Counted from the first letter of the stretch, positions 8,463 through 16,955 are shown. The stretch is 64,000 nucleotides of DNA from Desulfitobacterium sp050251735 (GCA_050251735.1 JBFWMF010000001.1:124001-188000), one strand, 5' to 3'. Notes: a model not told the origin generated them from the sequence alone. Numbers and translations are program-made.

Positions 8463-9332
8463 ATGTGGCCAAAGCAAAAAATATTACTTCTCGTTCCCCG
8501 AGGGTTAGACGGCTGGCAAGGGATTCTTTGTTTGTTGAATGCCCTACATAGAAGCGTGATGGTCAGAGAAACCTTAGGGGAGGATCCAATGGACTTGGCG
8601 GATTTGACATCTTCCGGTCTCGAAGAGAGAGCCTTTGATTTAGCTGATGTTGGGCCCACGGAAATTCTCTATTGGTCTCAAATCCCATTGGAAGATCCCT
8701 ATCGACAATGGGGCCTTTCTCGAGGACTTATGCAAACAGAACTTACGGAATTCCTACATAGGTATTGGGCTGAAGAGATCCTCCTGCCAGTACCTCAGAC
8801 TGAGACAAAAGATGAGCCCTTTTTGTGGAGGATCTTGGAGAAGGCAGGGTTTGAACCTTCCTTGCTGTGGCAGAAGGAAGAGGGTCAATGGGATGTACGA
8901 ATCGGCAGCGGTCTTCATTGGATTGTTCCCGCTTCTTGGCTTCTGGATTGCTTGGGCGGTGAAGAATTTGGGCGCCATCCTCAGTCGGTTCTCCCCGAGA
9001 GTTGCTGGATTCGCCGGGAAGATCGAGTGGAATTCTATGGAGATCAGAGGCATTACGAGTATCTGGGCAGTATTTTGCCCTGTATAGATTATGCCAAGGA
9101 AGATAGAACATATTCCATAGTGCTGCAAGCACTGCAAATAGGAGTGCCTTGGGAAGTGATTCGACGTATTCACGATGCGAGTCTGAATATCCCCTCAGGT
9201 GCTTATCCTAGGGAAAACATAAGGTGGTATGCTAATGATGTTACACGGGATATTACAAGGAATGAAGGGACGGGTCGAACGTCAGTTTCCACTGAAGAAC
9301 CTGAGTACATGGCGAATCGGGGGATTGGCTGA
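8463..9332 (+). CDS. unrecognised protein in the position normally held by murC
   Basis: I do not recognise this 289-residue soluble protein. The start at ATG 8463 (MWPKQKILLLVPRG) has GAAAGGGAG upstream; the frame is open back to 8382, inside the end of murG. There is no signal peptide or membrane helix. It is acidic and rich in tryptophan, with no P-loop. The C-terminal segment TYSIVLQALQIGVPWEVIRR faintly resembles the Mur-ligase stretch of the type NVLNALAAxxxGxxxEVI, but the ATP loop and metal-binding motifs of MurC are absent, so a MurC activity is not supported. It overlaps the start of murB by about 98 nt, suggesting coupled translation. In many Clostridia the order is murG-murC-murB, so this gene takes the murC slot. 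Confidence 0.8.
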   Translation: MWPKQKILLLVPRGLDGWQGILCLLNALHRSVMVRETLGEDPMDLADLTSSGLEERAFDLADVGPTEILYWSQIPLEDPYRQWGLSRGLMQTELTEFLHRYWAEEILLPVPQTETKDEPFLWRILEKAGFEPSLLWQKEEGQWDVRIGSGLHWIVPASWLLDCLGGEEFGRHPQSVLPESCWIRREDRVEFYGDQRHYEYLGSILPCIDYAKEDRTYSIVLQALQIGVPWEVIRRIHDASLNIPSGAYPRENIRWYANDVTRDITRNEGTGRTSVSTEEPEYMANRGIG

Positions 9333-10128
9333 AGCAGTCTTTTGGCCTGAGAATGAAGAAGAATTATTGGCAGTTTGGTTGTCTTGTCAAGAAAAAGAGA
9401 TACCTGTTCGGCTATTTGGGCGGGGGTCCAATATTCTTTTTCCTGATGAGGGACTGACGGGGGTCACAATAATCAGTACTGGCTTGGCTCAGTGTCTTTG
9501 GGATGGGACGTTGGTTAGAGCGGGAGCGGGATATTCCTTAGCCCGTCTTTCTCTAGATGCTGCAGAAGCTGGATACACAGGTTTGGAATTTGCTCGCGGG
9601 ATTCCCGGAACTGTGGGCGGTGCGATTGTGATGAATGCCGGGGCCCACGGAGGAAGCATCCAGAATGTCTTGGTAGAAGTAAAGATTATTAACCGACAGG
9701 GTGAGATTGAAAGGCTTGCGAAGGAACATATAGACTTTGGCTATCGGGAATGTTCCCTTAGGGATCAAGCCATTGTTCTGGAGGGGGTCTTCTGCCTTAA
9801 GCCCGGTGACTCGGCAATGATTCGTCAAATTATGAATGAGAATCTAGACAAACGAAAAGGAACTCAGCCTCTGGAACTGCCTAATGCCGGAAGTGTGTTT
9901 CGAAATCCTGCGGGGGATTCGGCGGGAAGATTAATCGAGGCAGCGGGCTGGAAGGGAAAAGCGATAGGTGGGGCCCAAGTGTCCCTGAAGCATGCTAACT
10001 TTATAGTGAATCATGGCAATGCCACAGCCCAGGAGGTTTTGACCTTGATTCATGAGATACAAACAGATGTACAAACAAAATTCGGTGTCGAGTTGAAGAC
10101 AGAGGTGAGGTATATCTCACCAAACTGA
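9235..10128 (+). CDS. murB: UDP-N-acetylenolpyruvoylglucosamine reductase MurB
   Basis: FAD-dependent reductase making UDP-MurNAc from the MurA product with NADPH. ATG codons occur at 9229, 9235, 9238 and 9262; AAGGTGG at 9221-9227 best fits 9235 or 9238. The FAD-binding fold shows NLSTWRIGGLAEAVFWP, the loop RLFGRGSNILF, and ARGIPGTVGGAIVMNAGAHGG near residue 120. The active-site region NAGSVFRNP carries the catalytic serine and the C-terminal ELKTEVRYI the glutamate typical of MurB. About 297 residues, normal length. The 5' end lies inside the preceding unknown gene; murA follows 16 nt later. Confidence 0.95.
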   Translation: MMLHGILQGMKGRVERQFPLKNLSTWRIGGLAEAVFWPENEEELLAVWLSCQEKEIPVRLFGRGSNILFPDEGLTGVTIISTGLAQCLWDGTLVRAGAGYSLARLSLDAAEAGYTGLEFARGIPGTVGGAIVMNAGAHGGSIQNVLVEVKIINRQGEIERLAKEHIDFGYRECSLRDQAIVLEGVFCLKPGDSAMIRQIMNENLDKRKGTQPLELPNAGSVFRNPAGDSAGRLIEAAGWKGKAIGGAQVSLKHANFIVNHGNATAQEVLTLIHEIQTDVQTKFGVELKTEVRYISPN

Positions 10129-10144
10129 GAAGGAGGAATCGGTC

Positions 10145-11404
10145 ATGGCGATGGACCGCTATGTCATTACCGGAAAACAGCGATTAGAAGGCAAAATCCG
10201 CAATAGTGGTGCCAAAAACTCATCCTTACCCTTATTAGCAGCTTCCTTACTCGTTGCCGGCAAGACCACCTTATTAGACATCCCCCGATTAGCGGATATT
10301 GATCATATGATCGAAGTGTTGGAATGCCTAGGTGCTCATGTCGATACTCATAATGAGGCCATTCTCGTGGATGCTTCAGATCTTAGTCGATGCGAAGTTG
10401 ATGAGGGACTCATGCGCCAAATGCGGGCCTCTAATCTCATTCTCGGTCCTCTGCTTGCACGCCATGGTCGAGTGAGGATTTCTAAGCCTGGGGGATGTGC
10501 CATAGGGTCTCGGCCTATGGACCAACATATTAAGGGATTGCAGGAGTTGGGAGTAAAGATTACAGAAAAACATGGATATATTGAGGCCTGGGTAGACCGG
10601 CTACAGGGCTCCAAAATCTATCTAGATGTTCCCAGTGTTGGAGCCACTGAGAATTTGATGATGACAGCAGTACTGGCTAAGGGAACCACGACGATTCACA
10701 ATGCGGCTCGGGAACCGGAGATTATTGATCTGCAGAATTTCTTGAATAAGATGGGAGCGAAAGTCCGTGGTGCGGGCATGGATGTTCTGCGTATTGAGGG
10801 CGTTGACACCCTCTATCCTGTTGAGCACACGGTCATCCCTGATCGGATTGAGGCCGGAACACATATGGTGGCAGCAGTAATGACACAGGGAGATATTGAG
10901 ATTAGCAATGTGATCCCAGAGCATCTGGAGCCGGTAATAGCAAAACTTCGGCAAGCCGGAGCGGAAATTGTTGTGGGCGATGATTTTATTCGCGTCAGAG
11001 GTAAGGGAAGAATTAAGGGAGTGGATTGCAAGACCATGCCACACCCCGGCTTTCCGACGGATATGCAACCTCAGTTCATGGCGCTTTTAGCGACGGCAGA
11101 GGGCACCAGTATTATGACAGAAACTATCTTTGAAAACCGTTTTCAACATGTGGATGAACTCCGACGGATGGGAGCCCAGATTACAGTAGAAGGGCGAACT
11201 GCGATTATTCGCGGGGTGGAGCGGCTGGAGGGGGCCTTTGTCGAAGCTACAGATTTGCGGGCGGGAGCAGCTCTATTCCTGGCAGCTTTAGCTGCAGAAG
11301 AGGCCACTGTACTGGAAAAGGTAGGGCATATTGATCGAGGCTATGATAATCTAGAAGAGAAATATCGGAGTCTGGGTGCCAAGCTGAAAAGAGTAAGCTC
11401 TTGA
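10145..11404 (+). CDS. murA: UDP-N-acetylglucosamine 1-carboxyvinyltransferase MurA
   Basis: Catalyses the committed step of peptidoglycan synthesis, transfer of enolpyruvate from PEP to UDP-GlcNAc. The 419-residue length fits. The substrate-binding SGAKNSSLPLL lies near residue 20 and the mobile-loop KPGGCAIGSRPMDQH, with the catalytic, fosfomycin-sensitive cysteine, near 115. PGFPTDMQPQ and the distal ATDLRAGAALFLAAL complete the two-domain EPSP-like fold. A strong AAGGAGGA precedes the ATG. Firmicutes often carry two MurA copies; this is the one linked to the dcw cluster. Confidence 0.97.
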   Translation: MAMDRYVITGKQRLEGKIRNSGAKNSSLPLLAASLLVAGKTTLLDIPRLADIDHMIEVLECLGAHVDTHNEAILVDASDLSRCEVDEGLMRQMRASNLILGPLLARHGRVRISKPGGCAIGSRPMDQHIKGLQELGVKITEKHGYIEAWVDRLQGSKIYLDVPSVGATENLMMTAVLAKGTTTIHNAAREPEIIDLQNFLNKMGAKVRGAGMDVLRIEGVDTLYPVEHTVIPDRIEAGTHMVAAVMTQGDIEISNVIPEHLEPVIAKLRQAGAEIVVGDDFIRVRGKGRIKGVDCKTMPHPGFPTDMQPQFMALLATAEGTSIMTETIFENRFQHVDELRRMGAQITVEGRTAIIRGVERLEGAFVEATDLRAGAALFLAALAAEEATVLEKVGHIDRGYDNLEEKYRSLGAKLKRVSS

Positions 11405-11490
11405 CCAGAGCACGGTCGGATATGTGTTGAAAAGAAAAACATGACAGAGAGGGTTGTATTCGATATACTAGGAAACTAGGAGGAGTGATC

Positions 11491-12216
11491 ATGGAGCCTA
11501 GGAAATCGACTACATCCTTTCTGTATATTTCAATCCTTGCTATACTTTTCGTAGTGGGTATGAGTTTTTTCTTCCAGTCAAGTTATTTTACAACTCAGAC
11601 AGTGAAGATAGAGGGTCTGAAACAAATTCCTCCCAATGAAATCGAGCGTTTAATTTCAGATGTAACAGGGCAGAACCTTTTCATGTTGGACTTAAAGCAA
11701 CTTAGCCAGAAGGTGCAGCTCCATCCCCTTGTGGAAGTCGTGGAGTTAAAAAGGAAGTTTCCCAACCAATTGGTCATTCAGATTACTGAACGGACGCCAG
11801 TTGCTTTAGTAGCCGTCCCACGAGGTGTAGTGGAGGTGGACCACAAAGGTATCTATCTCCGTCGTCTTGAAGGATGGCCGGAACAGAGTTATCCTGTGAT
11901 TAATGGATTGACCATCCCTGATACAGCTGGTCCGGGGCTGGAGCTGGAGCTTCCTGGACTTAAGGCCGCCCTTAAAGTGGTCGGACAAGCCCCAGAAGAG
12001 TTAAAACCTTGGCTTGGGGAGGTCTATGTGAATACGATTGAACAGATTACCCTTTATCTGACGGATGGAGTAGAAGTTCGCCTAGGTAAAGCTGACGCTT
12101 GGGAAGACAAGCTTAAGTCGGTTTATGTACTGATCAATGATGAAGGGTATAAGTCTTTTAAGAACGGGGTAAGGTATATTGATTTTACCGCCGCAAAGCC
12201 AGTAATAGGTCGTTAA
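11491..12216 (+). CDS. divIB: cell division protein FtsQ/DivIB
   Basis: Bitopic division protein that helps assemble the septal complex. The ATG at 11491 with TAGGAGGA six nt upstream is better than the GTG at 11485, which overlaps that site. The 241-residue protein has a short cytoplasmic head, a single membrane helix at about residues 10-30 (FLYISILAILFVVGMSFFF), then a POTRA domain starting YFTTQTVKIEGLKQIPPNEIE, and an FtsQ-type beta domain (ITERTPVALV). Located between murA and sbp as in related Clostridia. Confidence 0.92.
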   Translation: MEPRKSTTSFLYISILAILFVVGMSFFFQSSYFTTQTVKIEGLKQIPPNEIERLISDVTGQNLFMLDLKQLSQKVQLHPLVEVVELKRKFPNQLVIQITERTPVALVAVPRGVVEVDHKGIYLRRLEGWPEQSYPVINGLTIPDTAGPGLELELPGLKAALKVVGQAPEELKPWLGEVYVNTIEQITLYLTDGVEVRLGKADAWEDKLKSVYVLINDEGYKSFKNGVRYIDFTAAKPVIGR

Positions 12217-12235
12217 ATGAGGAGGAATTTCTTGA

Positions 12236-12574
12236 ATGTGGTTACCAATTTTAGGGCTCATACTTGGACTAGTTATTGGCTGGTTTAGTCCGTTTTCAGT
12301 TCCGGTAGAATATTCAAAGTATCTTTCTGTGGCCATCTTAGCTGCGCTGGACTCTGTATTAGGAGGTATCCGAGCCGCTCAAGAGAACCATTTTGACTCT
12401 GTTGTGTTTCTTTCCGGTTTCTTTACCAACATTTTGTTGGCAGGAATACTTGCTTATGTAGGTGACCGAATCGGGGTCGACCTATTCCTAGCGGCTGTGG
12501 TGGCTTTTGGAGTCCGCTTATTCAACAACTTAGCGATAATTCGGAGACATTTGCTTCAAAAAAGAGTACATTAG
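12236..12574 (+). CDS. sbp: small basic membrane protein Sbp (DUF1290)
   Basis: A 112-residue membrane protein of the Sbp/DUF1290 family, found between divIB and ftsZ in many Firmicutes; its biochemical role is unknown. Three to four hydrophobic helices are visible: the N-terminal WLPILGLILGLVIGW, YLSVAILAALDSVLGGIRA and FLSGFFTNILLAGILAYVGD, ending with the basic tail FNNLAIIRRHLLQKR. The ATG is preceded by GAGGAGG. Family assignment rests on length, helix pattern, the GGIRA motif and location. Confidence 0.88.
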   Translation: MWLPILGLILGLVIGWFSPFSVPVEYSKYLSVAILAALDSVLGGIRAAQENHFDSVVFLSGFFTNILLAGILAYVGDRIGVDLFLAAVVAFGVRLFNNLAIIRRHLLQKRVH

Positions 12575-12778
12575 GGGTAGACCACCCTTTTTGGTGAGAA
12601 TCCATCTAATATAGCATTGTGGATGATATGTCCTATTAAAAAAGTTGAAGTGAAAAGAAGGATAAACTGCTTGTTCATAGAATCTATCACGAGTACAGGT
12701 GTTTTTTTGTGTCATTATCACTTGAATGTGACCATGAATAGGTAATGCTCTAATACTAGCGGGGGGGTCGTAAGCTAA

Positions 12779-13840
12779 ATGCTTGAATTCGACATGGACT
12801 TTAATCAATTCGCCCAGATCAAAGTGATTGGAGTTGGCGGTGGTGGAAATAATGCTGTAAATCGTATGATTACAGCCGGCTTAAAAGGTGTAGATTTTGT
12901 AGCGGTGAATACCGATGCTCAAGCGATCAACCTCTCGCGTGCCGGAGAGAAGATCCAAATTGGTAATAAAATTACCAAGGGTCTTGGTGCGGGTGCGAAT
13001 CCGGAAATCGGTCTGAAGGCCGCTGAGGAAAGTCGCGAAGAATTAATAAATGTCCTAAAAGGGGCAGATATGGTCTTTGTCACCGCCGGAATGGGCGGTG
13101 GAACTGGAACTGGTGCAGCACCAATCGTAGCTGAAATTGCTAAAGAATTGGGAGCCTTGACGGTAGGTGTAGTGACCCGTCCCTTTTCCTTTGAGGGAAG
13201 AAAACGGGCTATGCAGGCAGAAAAAGGAATTGCCGAGCTTAAGTCTAAAGTTGATACTTTGATCACTATTCCCAATGATCGGTTGCTCCAAGTCGTGGAC
13301 AAGCATACAGCTCTTCATGAGGCTTTTCGGATTGCTGATGATGTGCTGCGTCAGGGGGTTCAAGGGATATCTGACCTGATTGCTGTACCCGGCCTGATTA
13401 ATCTGGACTTTGCCGATGTGAAGACGATTATGCGTAACACAGGTTCAGCATTAATGGGAATCGGAGCAGCTACCGGCGAGAATAGAGCGGCAGATGCTGC
13501 CCGTAAAGCTATTTCCAGTCCTTTGTTGGAGACCTCTATCGAGGGTGCACAAGGGGTCCTCTTAAACATTACCGGTGGTTCGAATTTAACCTTGTTCGAA
13601 GTTAATGAAGCTTCGGAAATCATTGCAGAGGCAGCTGATCCGGAAGCTAACATTATCTTTGGCGCCGTCATTGACGAAAGCCTGAAGGAAGAGATTCGGG
13701 TGACTGTCATTGCGACAGGATTTGAACAACAGAAATCTGCTACTGTCGGGTTAAGAGGTAGTGCTAATGAGGCGATTCGTCCCGTGGCAGCCACAGCTGA
13801 GGAGCTAGATATTCCAGAGTTTTTGCGTCGCAAACGTTAA
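12779..13840 (+). CDS. ftsZ: cell division GTPase FtsZ
   Basis: Tubulin-like GTPase forming the cytokinetic ring. The 353-residue product has the GTP-binding VGGGGNNAVNRM near residue 20, the tubulin signature GGGTGTGAAP near 108, NLDFADVKTIM in the T7 region, and a short linker ending in the conserved C-terminal peptide LDIPEFLRRKR, which binds SepF and FtsA-type partners (known). The ATG at 12779 is preceded by a purine-rich GGGGGGGTCG; MDFNQFAQIKV at 12794 could also be used. A 204-nt gap and a downstream terminator suggest that ftsZ has its own transcript. ftsA is not present in the window. Confidence 0.97.
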   Translation: MLEFDMDFNQFAQIKVIGVGGGGNNAVNRMITAGLKGVDFVAVNTDAQAINLSRAGEKIQIGNKITKGLGAGANPEIGLKAAEESREELINVLKGADMVFVTAGMGGGTGTGAAPIVAEIAKELGALTVGVVTRPFSFEGRKRAMQAEKGIAELKSKVDTLITIPNDRLLQVVDKHTALHEAFRIADDVLRQGVQGISDLIAVPGLINLDFADVKTIMRNTGSALMGIGAATGENRAADAARKAISSPLLETSIEGAQGVLLNITGGSNLTLFEVNEASEIIAEAADPEANIIFGAVIDESLKEEIRVTVIATGFEQQKSATVGLRGSANEAIRPVAATAEELDIPEFLRRKR

Positions 13841-13945
13841 GAGAGTGTTATCTTGTTTGAGTTTTGATAGCTGTTAGTTTTCTTTCGGCTCATGTGACAA
13901 AACTTATCTGACCAAATAATGTGTAATATCAATTAAGTATCTAAG

Positions 13946-13986
13946 CCATAGTTTGGGCCCTTAAGGTCACAGACTATGGTTTTTTT
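13946..13986 (+). terminator. rho-independent terminator after ftsZ
   Basis: CCATAGTTTG pairs with CAGACTATGG (one G-U pair) and the inner bases can extend the stem; seven T residues follow directly. It separates the dcw cluster from the spoIIG operon. Confidence 0.85.
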
Positions 13987-14055
13987 GTGGTCAGGTGGTT
14001 TTAAACGCGATTTTTAGTCACAAGTCGCAATAGTTTTCTTAAATATTCCCGCCTA

Positions 14056-14090
14056 TTCCGACAGCTTTTATTCTCCTTATTCGGTATAAT
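14056..14090 (+). promoter_or_regulatory. candidate Spo0A-controlled promoter of spoIIGA
   Basis: A TATAAT box lies at 14085-14090, with no good -35 at 17 bp. Instead TTCCGACA (reverse complement TGTCGGAA, close to the 0A box TGTCGAA) covers 14056-14063. In Bacillus subtilis the spoIIG promoter has 0A boxes overlapping a poorly placed -35 element (known). The layout here is similar, but it rests on one imperfect box. Confidence 0.4.
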
Positions 14091-14124
14091 TTGGGAGAGA
14101 TGGTGGAAAGGGCTACTATGAGTT

Positions 14125-15039
14125 ATGGAGAGGTATTTAGATATTGATCTAGTAGTAAATGGGAGTATGGATGCCTTGCTCATAATTCTCGTTGCCCACT
14201 TATTGAATTTTCCCCTCCGAGGCAAGAGGCTTGCGGCCGGAGTGATGGCTGGAGAAATTCCGGTAATTTTCTCTGCCTATGCTCCGGCCTCGTTCGTTTT
14301 TGAATTGAGCAAATTTCTCGTCCCTATGCTTATGATTGGGCTTGCTTTTCCTTATCGAGGGATACGGCCTTATCTCAAGACACTTTTATTATTCTGGATT
14401 GTCTCGGCGGGTCTTGGAGGGCTCGTCTATGCTGTGTGGGGATGGGTTAGTTTCGATGGCATTCTTGGCAGCTCTTTACGCATAGGCATGAAAAACCTTT
14501 GGATCCTGCCTTTAGGGGTAGGATTATGGTGGGTTAGTCAAAATGCTTGGTATAGCATTGTAGGATCAGCGGCCCAGACGAGAGCCACACTCTATGATCT
14601 CCGGATTGACCTGGGTGCAGAAATGGGTGATGAAAGTTCAATCACGGTGAGAGCATTACTGGATACGGGGAACCAATTACGAGACCCCCTCACCGGTAAT
14701 CCTGTCATTCTGGTGGAGGAGGAAATAGCTGCAGCGGTCATGCCTGAAGAGCTGTTACCAGCTTTGCAGGGAGCTTGGCGGGACTTAGAAGATCCCTGGC
14801 CATGGCTCTGGCAGTCTGATTCCTTGTGGATTAAGTATTTTGTCTTTATCCCCTATCAAGGGGTGGGACATAAGAGTTGGCTTCTCGGCATCCGACCCCA
14901 AAAGGTGGTTTGCACATCCTTGTCGGAACCGAAAGAAATGAAAGCAACCTTGGCTATAGTGCAGCATGAGCTCAGTTCGGATAGAACCTACCAAGCCTTG
15001 CTGCATCCAGAGCATGTTCGAGGAGGGTCGGAAGGCTAA
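14125..15039 (+). CDS. spoIIGA: sigma-E processing peptidase SpoIIGA
   Basis: Membrane-bound aspartic protease that removes the pro-sequence of sigma-E in the mother cell after septation. The 304-residue protein has an N-terminal half of about five membrane helices (LLIILVAHLLNFPL, FLVPMLMIGLAFPY, TLLLFWIVSAGLGGLVY) and a soluble C-terminal half with the catalytic signature RALLDTGNQLRDP near residue 180. Its TAA shares its last base with the ATG of sigE, so the two are translationally coupled, as expected for a protease and its substrate. Confidence 0.93.
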   Translation: MERYLDIDLVVNGSMDALLIILVAHLLNFPLRGKRLAAGVMAGEIPVIFSAYAPASFVFELSKFLVPMLMIGLAFPYRGIRPYLKTLLLFWIVSAGLGGLVYAVWGWVSFDGILGSSLRIGMKNLWILPLGVGLWWVSQNAWYSIVGSAAQTRATLYDLRIDLGAEMGDESSITVRALLDTGNQLRDPLTGNPVILVEEEIAAAVMPEELLPALQGAWRDLEDPWPWLWQSDSLWIKYFVFIPYQGVGHKSWLLGIRPQKVVCTSLSEPKEMKATLAIVQHELSSDRTYQALLHPEHVRGGSEG

Positions 15040-15767
15040 TGAAAAGGATAGTAGAACGCGTCAAATTATGGTTTTTTAAGATTAAATCGCTTTTGATACG
15101 CAAAATCGGTGGTTGGGATGAAATCTATTATGTGGGTAGCAGTGAAGCGCTGCCTCCTCCACTTAATTCAGATGAAGAAGGCGAGCTTCTATTACGCTTG
15201 GAGCAGGGGGATTTTAGTGTTCGCGATATTCTTATCGAGAGAAATCTGCGCTTAGTGGTGTATATTGCCCGAAAATTTGAGAATACCGGGATCGGTATTG
15301 AAGACCTCGTCTCCATTGGAACCATTGGCTTGATCAAAGCGGTAAATACCTTTGATCCTCAAAAGAAGATAAAACTGGCCACCTATGCCTCGCGCTGCAT
15401 AGAAAATGAAATTCTCATGCACTTGCGTCGCAACAATAAGACACGCACGGAGGTCTCCTTTGATGAACCCTTGAACATCGATTGGGATGGCAATGAATTG
15501 CTACTCTCCGATGTGCTTGGAACGGAAAACGATATTATCTCGCGACCACTCGAGGAAAAGGTGGATCGCCAGCTTTTGCATTTAGCTATGGCAAGGTTAA
15601 CGGACCGGGAAAAAATGATTATGGAATTGCGCTTTGGTTTGGACAATGGTGAGGAAAAAACCCAAAAGGAAGTAGCGGATCGGCTGGGCATTTCCCAATC
15701 CTATATTTCTCGTTTAGAAAAGCGAATAATCCGCCGTTTAAGGAAAGAATTCATTCGTTTGGAATAA
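15039..15767 (+). CDS. sigE: pro-sigma-E, mother-cell sporulation sigma factor
   Basis: Sigma-70 family factor for early mother-cell transcription. The 242-residue protein begins with an amphipathic, basic pro-sequence (MKRIVERVKLWFFKIKSLLI) and the family cleavage context EIYYVGSSEALPPPL near residue 29, matching the site used by SpoIIGA. Region 2 includes NLRLVVYIARKFENTGIGIEDLVSIGTIGLIKAV; region 4 ends with an HTH (KEVADRLGISQSYISRLEKR). It directly follows spoIIGA with a one-base overlap and precedes sigG. Confidence 0.96.
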   Translation: MKRIVERVKLWFFKIKSLLIRKIGGWDEIYYVGSSEALPPPLNSDEEGELLLRLEQGDFSVRDILIERNLRLVVYIARKFENTGIGIEDLVSIGTIGLIKAVNTFDPQKKIKLATYASRCIENEILMHLRRNNKTRTEVSFDEPLNIDWDGNELLLSDVLGTENDIISRPLEEKVDRQLLHLAMARLTDREKMIMELRFGLDNGEEKTQKEVADRLGISQSYISRLEKRIIRRLRKEFIRLE

Positions 15768-15824
15768 GTTTCAATCCCATCGGGCATACTCTTCCAAGAG
15801 AAAATTGGCTTGGAGGGTGCTCAA

Positions 15825-16598
15825 ATGGCTTTAAACAAAGTAGAAATCTGTGGAGTGAACACCTCAAAGTTGCCTGTTCTTAGTAGCGCAAAAATGAAGG
15901 AATTATTCATTGCCTATCAAAGCGGCGAAAAAGAAGCACGGGAGAAGTTGATTTATGGGAATTTAAGATTAGTCCTGAGTGTAATTCAGCGATTCACCAA
16001 TCGGGGAGAGTATGTGGATGATTTGTTTCAAGTTGGCTGTATTGGCTTGATGAAGGCCATTGACAATTTCGATCTTGGTCAAAATGTAAAATTCTCTACC
16101 TATGCGGTTCCCATGATCATCGGTGAGATTCGCAGATATTTACGGGATAACAACCCAATTCGGGTCAGTCGTTCCCTGCGGGACATTGCTTATAAGGCGC
16201 TACAAGTTCGAGACCAATTGGTCAGTGAATGCTCACGAGAACCTACGGTATCGGAAATTGCTGCTAAACTTACGTTACCCAGAGAAGAGGTTATTTTTGC
16301 TTTAGATGCTATCCAGGAGCCGATTTCCCTGTTTGAACCGATTTATCATGATGGGGGAGATCCCATCTTCGTGATGGATCAAATCGGTGATGAGAAGCAT
16401 TCCGATAACAGCTGGTTAGAAGGTATCGAAGTTCGAGAAGCTCTGCGACGGCTAAGTGAACGGGAAAAGCTTATTTTGTCCTTGCGTTTCTTCCATGGCA
16501 AAACTCAGATGGAGGTTGCCGACGAAATTGGTATTTCCCAAGCCCAAGTTTCCCGCTTAGAAAAAGCAGCCTTAGGACATATGCGTAAGTTCGTCTAG
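15825..16598 (+). CDS. sigG: late forespore sigma factor sigma-G
   Basis: Sigma factor of late forespore gene expression. The start at ATG 15825 (MALNKVEICGVNTSKLPVL) is preferred over TTG 15810 because GGAGGG lies between them at a proper distance; 257 residues. The N-terminal KVEICGVNTSKLPVL is typical of sigma-G. Region 2 shows GNLRLVLSVIQRF and FQVGCIGLMKAIDNFD, region 3 SRSLRDIAYKALQ, and region 4 MEVADEIGISQAQVSRLEK. It lies 57 nt after sigE, the standard Firmicute order. Confidence 0.95.
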   Translation: MALNKVEICGVNTSKLPVLSSAKMKELFIAYQSGEKEAREKLIYGNLRLVLSVIQRFTNRGEYVDDLFQVGCIGLMKAIDNFDLGQNVKFSTYAVPMIIGEIRRYLRDNNPIRVSRSLRDIAYKALQVRDQLVSECSREPTVSEIAAKLTLPREEVIFALDAIQEPISLFEPIYHDGGDPIFVMDQIGDEKHSDNSWLEGIEVREALRRLSEREKLILSLRFFHGKTQMEVADEIGISQAQVSRLEKAALGHMRKFV

Positions 16599-16610
16599 TT
16601 AGAATAAACA

Positions 16611-16645
16611 CCTTCCCTCTCGAATATAAATTTGGAGAGGGGAGG
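16611..16645 (+). promoter_or_regulatory. hairpin that contains the ribosome-binding site of the next gene
   Basis: CCTTCCCTCTC (16611-16621) pairs over 11 bp, with one G-U, with GAGAGGGGAGG (16635-16645) across a 13-nt A/T-rich loop. The right arm holds the Shine-Dalgarno sequence GGGGAGG of the ATG at 16654. No T-run follows, so it is not a terminator. Such a hairpin could mask the site. Confidence 0.55.
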
Positions 16646-16653
16646 TAGAATGA

Positions 16654-16926
16654 ATGCGGATCTCTGAGCTACGCTTATTAGATATTGTAAATATTAAAGA
16701 TGGTCGCCGCTTGGGCCCCATCAAAGATCTGGATCTGGATTTAGAACGAGGCTCCATTAAAGGGATCGTGGTGCAGGGCGCCTCTCGAAGCTGGGGTTTT
16801 TTTGGCGGGAGGAATGATGATATTCTCATTCCGTGGGAGCGGGTGAAGAAGATAGGGGTCGATGTAATCTTGGTCGATGCCACTGATTTGCCAGATTTTA
16901 ATGTCTTAGTGGATGATCGCCGATAA
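16654..16926 (+). CDS. YlmC/YmxH-family sporulation protein (PRC-barrel)
   Basis: A 90-residue protein of the YlmC/YmxH family, PRC-barrel-like proteins often encoded next to sigG in spore formers; the exact role is unknown. The fold signature is ISELRLLDIVNIKDGRRLGPIKDLDLDL at the N-terminus and IPWERVKKIGVDVILVD at the C-terminus. No membrane segment or signal peptide is seen. The gene follows sigG after 55 nt and is preceded by a hairpin that includes its ribosome-binding site. Confidence 0.85.
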   Translation: MRISELRLLDIVNIKDGRRLGPIKDLDLDLERGSIKGIVVQGASRSWGFFGGRNDDILIPWERVKKIGVDVILVDATDLPDFNVLVDDRR

Positions 16927-16955
16927 TAAGAATGAATTCTTGTTCAAGATAGAAG

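Noticed and set aside
10622..11068. 148-residue minus-strand ORF inside murA
   Set aside because: Antisense shadow of the conserved murA frame.
12575..12778. Terminator between sbp and ftsZ
   Set aside because: The GGGT/ACCC hairpin at 12576-12588 has only four base pairs before a short T-run; too weak to call.
15768..15824. Sigma-F promoter for sigG (GCATA box)
   Set aside because: GCATA is present at 15784-15788 but no matching -10 sequence lies at the right distance.
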